23,366 nucleotides of DNA from the NCBI GenBank assembly GCA_002359085.1, contig DEQB01000018.1:2070-25435 (forward strand), given 5' to 3'. The position numbers were made by a program, and so were the translations under genes. This document shows, in pieces, positions 15,494 through 22,983 of this stretch (positions are counted from its first letter, which is position 1; each line of letters starts with the position of its first letter). The notes under the pieces were generated by a model, which saw nothing but the letters and a program-made list of their open reading frames with translations, was not told the DNA's origin and searched no databases. Source of the DNA: Erysipelothrix sp. UBA3377. GTDB lineage: Bacteria; Bacillota_I; Bacilli_A; Erysipelotrichales; Erysipelotrichaceae.

Positions 15494-15577
15494 ATGAAAC
15501 CTCGAAGTTGCACTACAACACAATGCGGACAAAAACTAGATGAAGACCCTGGGTATACCATGGATCAGTCTTTTTAA
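15494..15577 (+). CDS. 27-residue upstream ORF, candidate Mg2+-responsive leader peptide
   Basis: ATG to TAA, 28 codons, inside the mgtA leader and 45 bases before the mgtA start. CGGTGG, a fair Shine-Dalgarno match, ends seven bases upstream. The peptide starts MKPRSCTTTQC, continues GQKLDEDPGY and ends TMDQSF. The DEDP cluster at codons 16-19 is notable: in Salmonella MgtL, acidic and proline codons destabilise ribosomes at low Mg2+ and switch on mgtA. That similarity is in kind only, and there is no sequence homology to MgtL. Two Cys residues (6 and 11) form a CX4C that could bind metal. That it is translated is inferred from the start, binding site and position alone. Confidence 0.5.
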   Translation: MKPRSCTTTQCGQKLDEDPGYTMDQSF

Positions 15578-15611
15578 TCTGGTTAATGTCCAATTCGTTT
15601 AACGATTTGGA
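15544..15611 (+). promoter_or_regulatory. Hairpins in mgtA leader: attenuator-like stem and stem abutting the ribosome binding site
   Basis: First structure (15544-15571): AGAC with GTCT, plus CC/GG and TGG/CCA inside, with bulges on the 3' side. It is followed by TTTTT and overlaps the last third of the upstream ORF, like an imperfect terminator. Second structure (15589-15611): TCCAA and TCGT pair with ACGA and TTGGA around a small loop, with one T-T mismatch. It ends at the AAGGAGA binding site of mgtA (15611-15617). Both could respond to ribosome position on the upstream ORF, which is an inference. Confidence 0.35.
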
Positions 15612-15622
15612 AGGAGACCTCT

Positions 15623-18202
15623 ATGAAATTAGATATTCGTAACATTTTAAAAATGGGACATGATGATCTTTTCGATCATCTCAACACAACCCCAGAAGGC
15701 TACACCCAAGAACAAGCAGAAACGCTCTTGGAAGAAACAGGATACAATGAAATAACCAAACAAAAGAAACAAAACCCCATCATTGGATTTGTGAACGTCT
15801 TAATCAATCCCTTTAACTTGGTATTGATTGTGGTGATTGGCATCACTTTTATCAATGATATCTTGATAGAAAAATCAGGAGACTACTTAACCCTAATCAT
15901 CTTATCGGTCGTTGTTTTGGCTTCGACACTGGCGTCCTTTATACAAGACGAACGCTCCAGTGCCGCAAGTGAAAAACTTTTAAACATGGTTTCAAACACC
16001 ACAGCCGTATTAAGGGATGGGAAATTCATTGAAACACCCATTGATGATATTGTTTTGGGTGATATCATACGTTTATCAGCCGGCGACATCATCCCCGCTG
16101 ATTTGCGAATTATATCAGCCAAAGACCTTTTCTTATCACAAGCAACCCTAACGGGAGAATCCATACCCATTGAGAAATTCGTGGGATTTGAAGAAGATTC
16201 AGAAGCCCAAGAAACCGACTTCACAAACCTGGTACTGATGGGAAATAACGTCGTCAGTGGTAGTGGGCGTGGTATTGTGATTCGTCGCGGTGATGACACT
16301 TACCTGGGTAGTATGTCTAAATCGCTCTCAAGCATTAAAAATGTAAACAGCTTTGAACAAAGTATCTCACAAGTTTCAAAACTCTTGATTCGTTTGATGA
16401 TCATCATGTTACCCATTATCTTTGTGATCAACGGTATCTTAAAAGGTGACTTCTTAAATGCCTTCTTATTCGCACTTACCGTTGCGGTGGGACTGACACC
16501 TGAAATGCTTCCTGTTGTCTTAACAACCGGATTATCGCGAGGTGCCATCAACATGGCTAAACATCAAACCATCGTAAAATCTCAATCATCGATTTCTACC
16601 TTTGGTGAAATGGATGTACTGTGTACAGATAAAACAGGAACCCTCACTCAAGATGAAATTATTCTCGAACGCTATATGGACGTAAAGGGCGAAGATGACA
16701 TGCGCATCTTAAGACACGCCTACCTTAACAGTTACTTCCAAAGTGGTCTAAAAAACTTAATTGACCATGCGATCATATCAAGGGCTGAAAGCTATAATAT
16801 GCATGACTTACTCAACTATTACGATATTGTGGATGAGATCCCCTTTGACTTCGCCAGACGACGCATGAGCGTTGTATTGGAAGACAGCAGAGGGAAAAGA
16901 CAACTCATTACCAAAGGCGCCGTTGAAGAAATTGTCGCCAACTCAAAATACATTGACAGGGATGGTGAAGTCTTACTTCTGGATGAACAAACCAGAAAAG
17001 AAGCCCTTGAAGTCTATGAACAACACAACAACGATGGACTCCGTATGATTGCGGTAGCTCAGAAAAACGACATCCCCCAAGCCCATGAATTTGGTGTGGA
17101 GGATGAAACTGATTTGGTACTGATTGGCTTTATTGGATTTCTTGATCCACCCAAAGAAAGTGCCAAACCCACCATCGAAAGCTTACACAGACATGGGGTC
17201 GATGTGGTGGTTATCACAGGAGACTCACTGGGTGTTGCGAAAAAGGTCTGTTCAAAAGTTGGTATTGATACTGACATCACCTACCTTGGCACCGACATTG
17301 AAAAGATGAGTGATGAACAACTACAATCTGTAGTTGGATCTTGTAAACTCTTCGCTAAAATTTCTCCCGCTCAAAAACAACGTATTGTTCAAGCATTCCA
17401 ATCCAACAATCATACTGTTGGCTTTATGGGAGATGGGATTAATGACTCCCTTGCTTTAAGACAAGCAGATGTTGGTATCTCCGTTGATACAGCAGTTGAT
17501 ATCGCCAAAGAAAGTGCCGATATTATCTTACTTAAAAAAGACCTTACAGTTTTAGAAGAAGGGATCTTAGAAGGTCGCAAGACCATTGTGAATATGATCA
17601 AATACTTAGAAATGGCGGTCAGCGGTAACTTTGGTAACATGATTTCAGTCATTGTAGCTTCCATTTTTCTACCCTTTCTTCCCTTACTACCCGTTCATAT
17701 TTTAGTTCAAAACTTATTATCAGACCTTGCCCAAACAGGCATCCCCTTTGATAACTGTGATGCAGAAGATTTAATGAAACCACGCAGACTTGAAACTGCT
17801 TCACTGGTTCATTTCATGAAGATATTTGGACCTTTGAGTTCAATCTTCGATATCCTATCATTTGTAGTATTATGGTTTGTCTTGGGCATTAACACCCTTG
17901 AACAACAAACCATCTTCCAAACATTTTGGTTCACATTTGGAATTCTATCTCAAGCTTTAATTATCTTTGTGATTCGAACCAAAAAGCCATTTTCACTCAA
18001 AAACAAACCTTCCACTACCCTTGTTTTGGCATCCTTATCTACGGTCATTATCACCATCTTGGTGGTAAGCACAGAATTCGCATTGGCCATAGACTTGGTA
18101 CCACTTCAAAATACACACTTACTGTGGGTATCTGGAATTGTCTTACTTTACTTAATCAGTACGACCTTATTGAAGAAAAGAGTTTGGACGCCTTTAGATT
18201 AG
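15623..18202 (+). CDS. mgtA: Mg2+-importing P-type ATPase (MgtA/MgtB class, P3B)
   Basis: 859 residues, usual size. It imports Mg2+ using ATP. Cation-ATPase N-terminal domain (about 10-70), TGES of the actuator at 177-180, the phosphorylated Asp D336 in CTDKTGTLT, and the hinge GDGIND starting at 604. Class-specific signatures of MgtA are present: GLTPEMLPVVLT in the membrane helix before the P domain, FDNCDAEDLMKPRR between late helices, and FGPLSSIFDILSF. These separate it from Ca2+ and heavy-metal pumps. Ten membrane helices are expected. AAGGAGA lies six bases before the ATG. It is the only plus-strand transcription unit in the window, flanked by its own promoter and terminator, with a leader ORF that suggests control by Mg2+. 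Confidence 0.95.
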   Translation: MKLDIRNILKMGHDDLFDHLNTTPEGYTQEQAETLLEETGYNEITKQKKQNPIIGFVNVLINPFNLVLIVVIGITFINDILIEKSGDYLTLIILSVVVLASTLASFIQDERSSAASEKLLNMVSNTTAVLRDGKFIETPIDDIVLGDIIRLSAGDIIPADLRIISAKDLFLSQATLTGESIPIEKFVGFEEDSEAQETDFTNLVLMGNNVVSGSGRGIVIRRGDDTYLGSMSKSLSSIKNVNSFEQSISQVSKLLIRLMIIMLPIIFVINGILKGDFLNAFLFALTVAVGLTPEMLPVVLTTGLSRGAINMAKHQTIVKSQSSISTFGEMDVLCTDKTGTLTQDEIILERYMDVKGEDDMRILRHAYLNSYFQSGLKNLIDHAIISRAESYNMHDLLNYYDIVDEIPFDFARRRMSVVLEDSRGKRQLITKGAVEEIVANSKYIDRDGEVLLLDEQTRKEALEVYEQHNNDGLRMIAVAQKNDIPQAHEFGVEDETDLVLIGFIGFLDPPKESAKPTIESLHRHGVDVVVITGDSLGVAKKVCSKVGIDTDITYLGTDIEKMSDEQLQSVVGSCKLFAKISPAQKQRIVQAFQSNNHTVGFMGDGINDSLALRQADVGISVDTAVDIAKESADIILLKKDLTVLEEGILEGRKTIVNMIKYLEMAVSGNFGNMISVIVASIFLPFLPLLPVHILVQNLLSDLAQTGIPFDNCDAEDLMKPRRLETASLVHFMKIFGPLSSIFDILSFVVLWFVLGINTLEQQTIFQTFWFTFGILSQALIIFVIRTKKPFSLKNKPSTTLVLASLSTVIITILVVSTEFALAIDLVPLQNTHLLWVSGIVLLYLISTTLLKKRVWTPLD

Positions 18203-18210
18203 TATGAGAG

Positions 18211-18262
18211 ACTGTAATGATAAACGTGTCTTAGGATATGTTATGTCGTTACAGTTTTTTTA
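18211..18262 (+). terminator. Rho-independent terminator of mgtA
   Basis: ACTGTAATGA pairs with TCGTTACAGT (18211-18220 with 18246-18255, one G-U pair), with weaker pairing inside, followed by seven T. It starts eight bases after the mgtA stop. Confidence 0.9.
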
Positions 18263-18275
18263 TTACCTACCTTAA

Positions 18276-18316
18276 TTAAAAGAGTCGATGTTCTTTTTGA
18301 ACACCGACTCTTTTAA
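18276..18316 (-). terminator. Long-stem terminator of the GH20 gene
   Basis: A 12-bp perfect stem (TTAAAAGAGTCG with CGACTCTTTTAA) is extended to 18 pairs in the minus-strand RNA, with one G-U and a five-base loop. T-rich sequence follows it. It could work in both directions between the converging mgtA and GH20 genes. Its GTCGGTGTT/AACATCGAC core recurs behind the next LPXTG gene. Confidence 0.88.
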
Positions 18317-18334
18317 TGCTTGGATATTTAAACC

Positions 18335-21300
18335 CTAGCACGCATTAATATTCTTCTTTTTTCTCAAAACAAGGATAATTGCACCCAATGCAATGGAAGC
18401 CACTGCAAAGGATACAAAGGATCCTGAACCTGTTGAAGGTAAGTTACCCTCACCTGTTGGTGGTGTAATGGCATTGTCTTGATCCACTAATTCAAGTGTT
18501 TCAACACGGAGTACCAACTCACCGATGGCTGCGTCAATATCACTTTGTGTAATCAATGCGAGTGCTCTTTGGTTTTGAGCGTTGTTTTGTGCTTCTGCTG
18601 CTTCTAAGAGTGCTTCAGCATCAGTGATTGCTTCTATCAGTGCAGCAACACTTTCTTCAGTATAAAGTGTTTGATCAATAGCTTTTGCATCTGCAATGGC
18701 TTTTTTAAGACCATCTAAGACCAAAGCATTGTCTTTCACTTCTAGACTTAAGATTGCTGTTTCAAGTGCTACAACTTGTGCATCAACTGCTTCTTGTGTT
18801 GCATTGACATCTTCTAAGACTGCAATACTTGCTTCAAGGGTTGCAATAAGGTTTGCCCATGTTGCTTCAGTGTAGCTTGATTCACTTAAGAAATTGACCA
18901 CATCAATAATCGCAATTAATTCGCTCTTATCTGTAAAGGTTGTGTCAACATCTACTGCATTTACCAAGCGTACGTTGTCAATTGAACCAACAAAGCTGTC
19001 TGTCTCACTACCAATGGTTCCCACAGGTAACAATACAGTTGCGTTGTATGTTTTTAAATCATCATTACGGGTAAAGGTATGCACCAATTCACCGTTAATG
19101 TAGAGTTCAGTTACTTTTAGACGACTTGTTAATGCAACGTCAACCCATTCGCCAATTGGCAATTGGTAATCAGATTCATAATCCATGCTTTCGCGTGTGA
19201 ATCCGAAGTTTCCACTGCTGTTGATTGAAGCTTTAATTTGAGTATTGAATGATTCGAAGAGAATTTCTTCTGATCCTTCAGTTGCTTCACCACGTTTTAC
19301 GCTGAATTGTAGGGTTGTACCCAATTTTGTTTCATTCAATGCGTTTTTAACGTAGCTTGTGCCACCCATTAAACGCAATACGTTGTCTTCAAGCACAACA
19401 TTTTCTTGTTCGATAATGTCATATCCGTTGTTGCCTTTGTCCGCAAAACTTCCGTTTTCAAAGTTGTAAACGAAGATGTTTTCATCAACGGTATCAATAA
19501 TAGCTTCTAAGTTTGCTTGTGGTGCTTTACCAATGGTCTTAACATTTTCTGTAAATGTTGCATAGTCACCTTGGTTTTCACTACCCCATAGTCTTTGAGC
19601 CATAGCAGGCATAACTGCGATTGCACGATCGTAGATGTCTCTTTCAGACATTCCTGTTTGACGGTTGTCAATGGCATCGTTCCAGATTGCATATGCACCA
19701 CCCAAGATTTGGTCTGAACCACCTGGTAGGTCAAATGAACCCATTCTATTCGCATTCCAGCCGTTGTATAGGCCTTGTGCATTTAGGTAGTCGTAGTAGT
19801 ATCCTGCATCGGGTACGATATAAAGGGTACCATCAACCATGTTGATCATGTCGAATCCTTTTTCAAACATGTCAAGTGGGTTAGACCATCCTGTATTCCA
19901 GATATTCATTTGTACGTTTTCTGAACGGACATCTACTTCTCCACCGAAGTGTGACAAGCTTCCCCATAGACGCACTTGGCGGTCACGTCCTTGAACGAAT
20001 TCAATTAAATCATCTGTAAATTGCAAGAATGGTTTTGAGTATTTTGTGCTATATTCGTCAGTTCCAATGTGAACAATGGTGTCCGCATCGAAGACTGGGT
20101 CCTCACCCAAAATATACTCATCAAATAGTTCTTTAACAAATATCAATGAATCTGGGTTGGTCACATCCAAGTGATCCGCTTCTCTTCCGTTGTCTCCAAG
20201 TGCAAGATCAGGTCTGATCTTGGTGAATGCCAATGAGTGAGCAGGTACGTCAAATTCAGGAACAATGTTCATACCACGGACTCTTGAGTCTTGGATGAAT
20301 GAACGGAACTCATCTTTTGAGTAGTAAACATCAGTACTGGTTAAACCTTCAATGTCACTTTCAAGTCTGAATCCTGAGTAAGCTTCGAATTCATCAATGC
20401 CATCTCTTTGGTATTCTTCCAAGAAGATATAGTTATCGTTTAGGTGAACTTGGAAGTCGTTTAATTTATACCATGTCATATCATGGGATAGTTGTTCAAT
20501 AAATTCAAAGGTAAATGTCTTACGGCCAACGTCTAACAATAAACCACGGACTTCCCATTTTGGATAGTCACGAATCAATCCTTTAGGAATGCTCATGTCA
20601 TTGGATTGTAAGATATGTAAAATTGTACGTGTTGACCAGTAAAGGGCTGTATTATTGTTGGATTCGATTACGATTGCGTCATCGATTTCAATATAGTACC
20701 CTTCTTTACCCAAGTCATCACGATCTACGGAAACAAAGTGAATGCCACCGTTTGTAGGTGTTGTTGCAGTTGTTACACTGAGTTCAATATCATACATTTT
20801 TGCCAAGTCAATAACCAACTCGTTGACACTTGCCAATTCTGCATCTGATAAGTTTGGATCCACAGAAATAACGGTGTTTGCGTTAATTTCAATTTCACCT
20901 TCATATCCAAACCACTCAACCAATGCAGGTACTACAACTGGTTTTTCATTGATTGAATCTTCAGCATTTAAAGTACCTTTAACAAGGGTTGGAATATCTT
21001 GTGAAATAACAGTAATATCACCAATGGTTACTTCCAAGTTTACATTCACAATGGTGTCAACAATTGGATGGTAGATTGTACCGTCTCTGTCGATAATGTA
21101 TGTGTAATCTGCACCATAGAATTCAATGGTTGCACCTGGGTATGTTGGCAATACAATGCTGTCCATATCCAGTGTTTGAACAGGCATATCAATCGCTTCT
21201 ACAATTTCAGTCACCGTTGGTTCAATTTCAATACCATAAACTTCGAGTTCATAGATTGAAACGTTGTTCCAAGTTACACCATCAGCGTCAGCTTTGAATG

Positions 21301-22228
21301 CGTTGATCAATACACGAACATAACGTCCTGTAACTGCTTCATTTAAAACCACGCGTTGAATTTTGGATTTTGATGTTACATCAAAGTGAGCAACGGTTGT
21401 CCAGTTGGTATTGTCATCTGATACTTGGAATTCATAGTCTGTCGCATTACGACGTTCCCATTCCACAATGATTGTTTTAATTGAACGTGAACTTTGTAGA
21501 TCAACACTCAACCATTTTTCACCATTGTTTGTACCACTTGCCCAACGGGATTTGCTGTTGTCTGTTGAACGTAAGCCATCCACTGCTTTTGAAGGCACAA
21601 ATGCTGGATCTTCATCCCCATTTGAAAATGCCGGGCGGTTTAATGCATAGTTCATGTCTTCTGATTCTTCAGGTGCTTCAACTTCTAAAGTACCGAACAC
21701 TTCAAATTCATAAACAGATACTGTTGGATAGTCAACACTATTACCATTGCGGTCTGCACCTGTTGGATTGTAATCGTTAATCAATAGTTTTACATAACGA
21801 CCTTCCACAGATTTCGTAAGTGTATGCGGTGTCGCATGACTCTCAATAAGTGCTTCGTGCTTAACCACAGAAGTATAAGTTTCACCATCATTGGATACTA
21901 AAATTTCATACTCTTTCGCATTGAGTCTCTCCCACTCAATGTTAAAGCCATCAATTTCAGCGATCTCCCCAAGGTCAACCTCAATCCATGGACTCTTTGC
22001 AGCATAAGCACTTCCCCAACGAGAAGCTTTGCTCACAATACCATCAAAGGCAAATTGTGGTCCAATAGATCCAGCTTCTGATCCAGATGCTGTTGCAGCT
22101 TTACCGATCGCAATGTTGGTTGTGGATGCTGCGTGTACAGGTACAGCAGTAACCATCATCAACAGTGTCAACATCGGTAGTAAAATGTTCTTAAAACGAT
22201 TACTCAATGTTCTTTTATTGTTTCTCAT
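18335..22228 (-). CDS. Secreted LPXTG-anchored GH20 glycosidase with carbohydrate-binding domains
   Basis: 1297 residues. Signal peptide 1-33 (cleavage near VHA-AS). Two F5/8C (discoidin/CBM32-like) domains at about 35-181 and 192-333. A linker domain to about 420. GH20 N-terminal beta/alpha domain from about 426, then the GH20 barrel at about 548-890. Its catalytic Asp-Glu pair is D724-E725 in HIGTDEY, where most GH20 enzymes have GGDE. A LamG-like domain lies at about 919-1090, two FIVAR-type helical repeats at about 1110-1240, then LPSTG at 1263-1267, a membrane helix and RKKK. It should be covalently fixed to the cell wall by sortase. It probably removes terminal hexosamine (beta-N-acetylhexosaminidase) or a lacto-N-biose-type disaccharide from host or mucin glycans, and the GTDE variant and overall barrel make the DspB/lacto-N-biosidase branch plausible. 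Single-gene transcript with a structured leader. Confidence 0.92.
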   Translation of the reverse strand: MRNNKRTLSNRFKNILLPMLTLLMMVTAVPVHAASTTNIAIGKAATASGSEAGSIGPQFAFDGIVSKASRWGSAYAAKSPWIEVDLGEIAEIDGFNIEWERLNAKEYEILVSNDGETYTSVVKHEALIESHATPHTLTKSVEGRYVKLLINDYNPTGADRNGNSVDYPTVSVYEFEVFGTLEVEAPEESEDMNYALNRPAFSNGDEDPAFVPSKAVDGLRSTDNSKSRWASGTNNGEKWLSVDLQSSRSIKTIIVEWERRNATDYEFQVSDDNTNWTTVAHFDVTSKSKIQRVVLNEAVTGRYVRVLINAFKADADGVTWNNVSIYELEVYGIEIEPTVTEIVEAIDMPVQTLDMDSIVLPTYPGATIEFYGADYTYIIDRDGTIYHPIVDTIVNVNLEVTIGDITVISQDIPTLVKGTLNAEDSINEKPVVVPALVEWFGYEGEIEINANTVISVDPNLSDAELASVNELVIDLAKMYDIELSVTTATTPTNGGIHFVSVDRDDLGKEGYYIEIDDAIVIESNNNTALYWSTRTILHILQSNDMSIPKGLIRDYPKWEVRGLLLDVGRKTFTFEFIEQLSHDMTWYKLNDFQVHLNDNYIFLEEYQRDGIDEFEAYSGFRLESDIEGLTSTDVYYSKDEFRSFIQDSRVRGMNIVPEFDVPAHSLAFTKIRPDLALGDNGREADHLDVTNPDSLIFVKELFDEYILGEDPVFDADTIVHIGTDEYSTKYSKPFLQFTDDLIEFVQGRDRQVRLWGSLSHFGGEVDVRSENVQMNIWNTGWSNPLDMFEKGFDMINMVDGTLYIVPDAGYYYDYLNAQGLYNGWNANRMGSFDLPGGSDQILGGAYAIWNDAIDNRQTGMSERDIYDRAIAVMPAMAQRLWGSENQGDYATFTENVKTIGKAPQANLEAIIDTVDENIFVYNFENGSFADKGNNGYDIIEQENVVLEDNVLRLMGGTSYVKNALNETKLGTTLQFSVKRGEATEGSEEILFESFNTQIKASINSSGNFGFTRESMDYESDYQLPIGEWVDVALTSRLKVTELYINGELVHTFTRNDDLKTYNATVLLPVGTIGSETDSFVGSIDNVRLVNAVDVDTTFTDKSELIAIIDVVNFLSESSYTEATWANLIATLEASIAVLEDVNATQEAVDAQVVALETAILSLEVKDNALVLDGLKKAIADAKAIDQTLYTEESVAALIEAITDAEALLEAAEAQNNAQNQRALALITQSDIDAAIGELVLRVETLELVDQDNAITPPTGEGNLPSTGSGSFVSFAVASIALGAIILVLRKKKNINAC

Positions 22229-22265
22229 ATTTCAATTATGATTTGAAAAAATCATAACTCCTTTC
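22229..22265 (-). promoter_or_regulatory. Ribosome binding site separated from the GH20 start by a perfect hairpin
   Basis: GAAAGGAG (22258-22265) is the only Shine-Dalgarno sequence, but 29 bases lie between it and the ATG. Of these, 22236-22257 form a perfect inverted repeat, TTATGATTT and AAATCATAA around a four-base loop. Folding it leaves TTGAAAT, seven bases, as effective spacing. The same stretch also encodes a seven-codon ORF (ATG at 22255 to TGA at 22234). The palindrome could alternatively be a DNA operator. Confidence 0.65.
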
Positions 22266-22280
22266 TTAAAAAAACCTCTT

Positions 22281-22370
22281 TTTGCTTCATTTTGGCAATA
22301 ACAAAAGGAAAAATGAAGTTATCCCCTTTCCTCCGTTACTACCTACGTTTTCCCCACTGCCAGACAGTGT
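22281..22370 (-). promoter_or_regulatory. Further inverted repeats in the GH20 leader
   Basis: Two hairpins upstream of the ribosome binding site: a 5-bp CACTG/CAGTG stem (22355-22369) and a perfect 9-bp CTTCATTTT/AAAATGAAG repeat (22285-22293 with 22310-22318, 16-base loop). Between them lies a purine-rich stretch with GTAGGTAGTAACGGAGG. I do not match this to a known riboswitch class. Confidence 0.4.
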
Positions 22371-22383
22371 TTAAAACTCATAA

Positions 22384-22389
22384 ATTATA
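22384..22389 (-). promoter_or_regulatory. Candidate -10 box of the GH20 gene
   Basis: Perfect TATAAT, with CATACA as a weak -35 at 17-base spacing. It would give a leader of about 150 bases. It is the best promoter-like sequence before the gene. Confidence 0.4.
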
Positions 22390-22661
22390 ATTAACGTAAA
22401 CCGTGTTGTATGTGTCTCTCTTCATCATACAATTATTTCTATCTACGTCGTTTCTGTAACCCATATTCAGTTATAGCCACATATAACACTATGAATTACT
22501 TCCATTCAGTATTTTATTAAAACTTAAACGACGCATTATTTTACAATCATGAATCCGAATGTCTCTCAGGTATCCGGACACATGGTGTAAGCGCAGCCAT
22601 CTACTTTGTTTTTTTAAAAAGTATCCCTCTTTTCTTTCCTCCTTATAAGTACCAGATGTAC

Positions 22662-22878
22662 AAAAAAAAGACAAAACGCAAAAAACCTTTTTCAGCTTCT
22701 TGCGGTCTTGCCTTCTTCAGTAACAATCCGTATTTATAAGTTAACACTTCATTATTTTTAAGTCAACACGTCTTTACCCAACATTCCACCACACATCTTC
22801 AAAATGTCCACTGTTTACATATCATGATTGATTTAAAAAAAATAAAAAAATATTTAACTTCGTCTGCAAGCACATACA
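22662..22878 (-). ncRNA. Possible small RNA with promoter and intrinsic terminator
   Basis: A promoter-like TTGTTA (22908-22913), 17-base spacer, TCTAAT (22885-22890) points into the gap. About 170 bases later comes a strong terminator shape: CGCAAGAA with TTTTTGCG (8 pairs, one G-U), then AAGAC with GTCTT, then six T (22662-22709). The span between could be a regulatory RNA. A 26-codon ORF starting at 22879, right at the predicted transcript start and without a binding site, is an alternative reading. No homology recognised. Confidence 0.25.
22737..22768. repeat. Pair of 10-base direct repeats, 22-base period
   Basis: TAAGTTAACA at 22737-22746 and TAAGTCAACA at 22759-22768 differ at one base and are spaced by about two helical turns, which suits a protein-binding site. 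It may also be chance in AT-rich DNA. Confidence 0.3.
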
Positions 22879-22940
22879 TTTTATATTAGAAATCAACAAA
22901 AAAATCTTAACAAATCTATCCAAATTATATAATCAAAGAC

Positions 22941-22973
22941 CAAAAAAAGTCGATGTTCATACAAACACCGACT
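22941..22973 (-). terminator. Rho-independent terminator of the LPVTG protein gene
   Basis: A ten-pair stem (22948-22957 with 22964-22973, one G-U) and a seven-T tract on the minus strand, beginning ten bases after the stop codon. The stem core is nearly the same as in the GH20 terminator at 18276-18316. Confidence 0.88.
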
Positions 22974-22983
22974 CATAAATACA

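Larger units (their letters stand above)
22390..22940. other. Non-coding AT-rich gap upstream of the GH20 promoter
   Basis: No convincing protein gene on either strand. Contents: a 7-bp inverted repeat TTGTATG/CATACAA (about 22406-22432), a terminator-like hairpin at 22662-22709, a pair of 10-base direct repeats at 22737-22768, and a very AT-rich stretch from about 22820 to 22940. The longest frame (22489-22674, minus) starts with TTG, has no binding site and resembles no family I know. Confidence 0.5.

Noticed and set aside
15471..15622. M-box or yybP-ykoY riboswitch in the mgtA leader
   Set aside because: The leader is short and I find none of the conserved blocks of either class. A short ORF and hairpins occupy it instead.
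19507..19845. Several overlapping frames inside the GH20 gene on both strands
   Set aside because: Shadows of the long GH20 frame, without start signals or family resemblance.
22320..22380. c-di-GMP (GEMM) riboswitch suggested by GTAGGTAG in the GH20 leader
   Set aside because: Only that short piece resembles the tetraloop-receptor side. The required partner block with CGCAAAGC was not found.
22489..22674. 61-codon minus frame in the large gap
   Set aside because: TTG start, no Shine-Dalgarno sequence, begins just past a terminator-like hairpin, and resembles no family I know.
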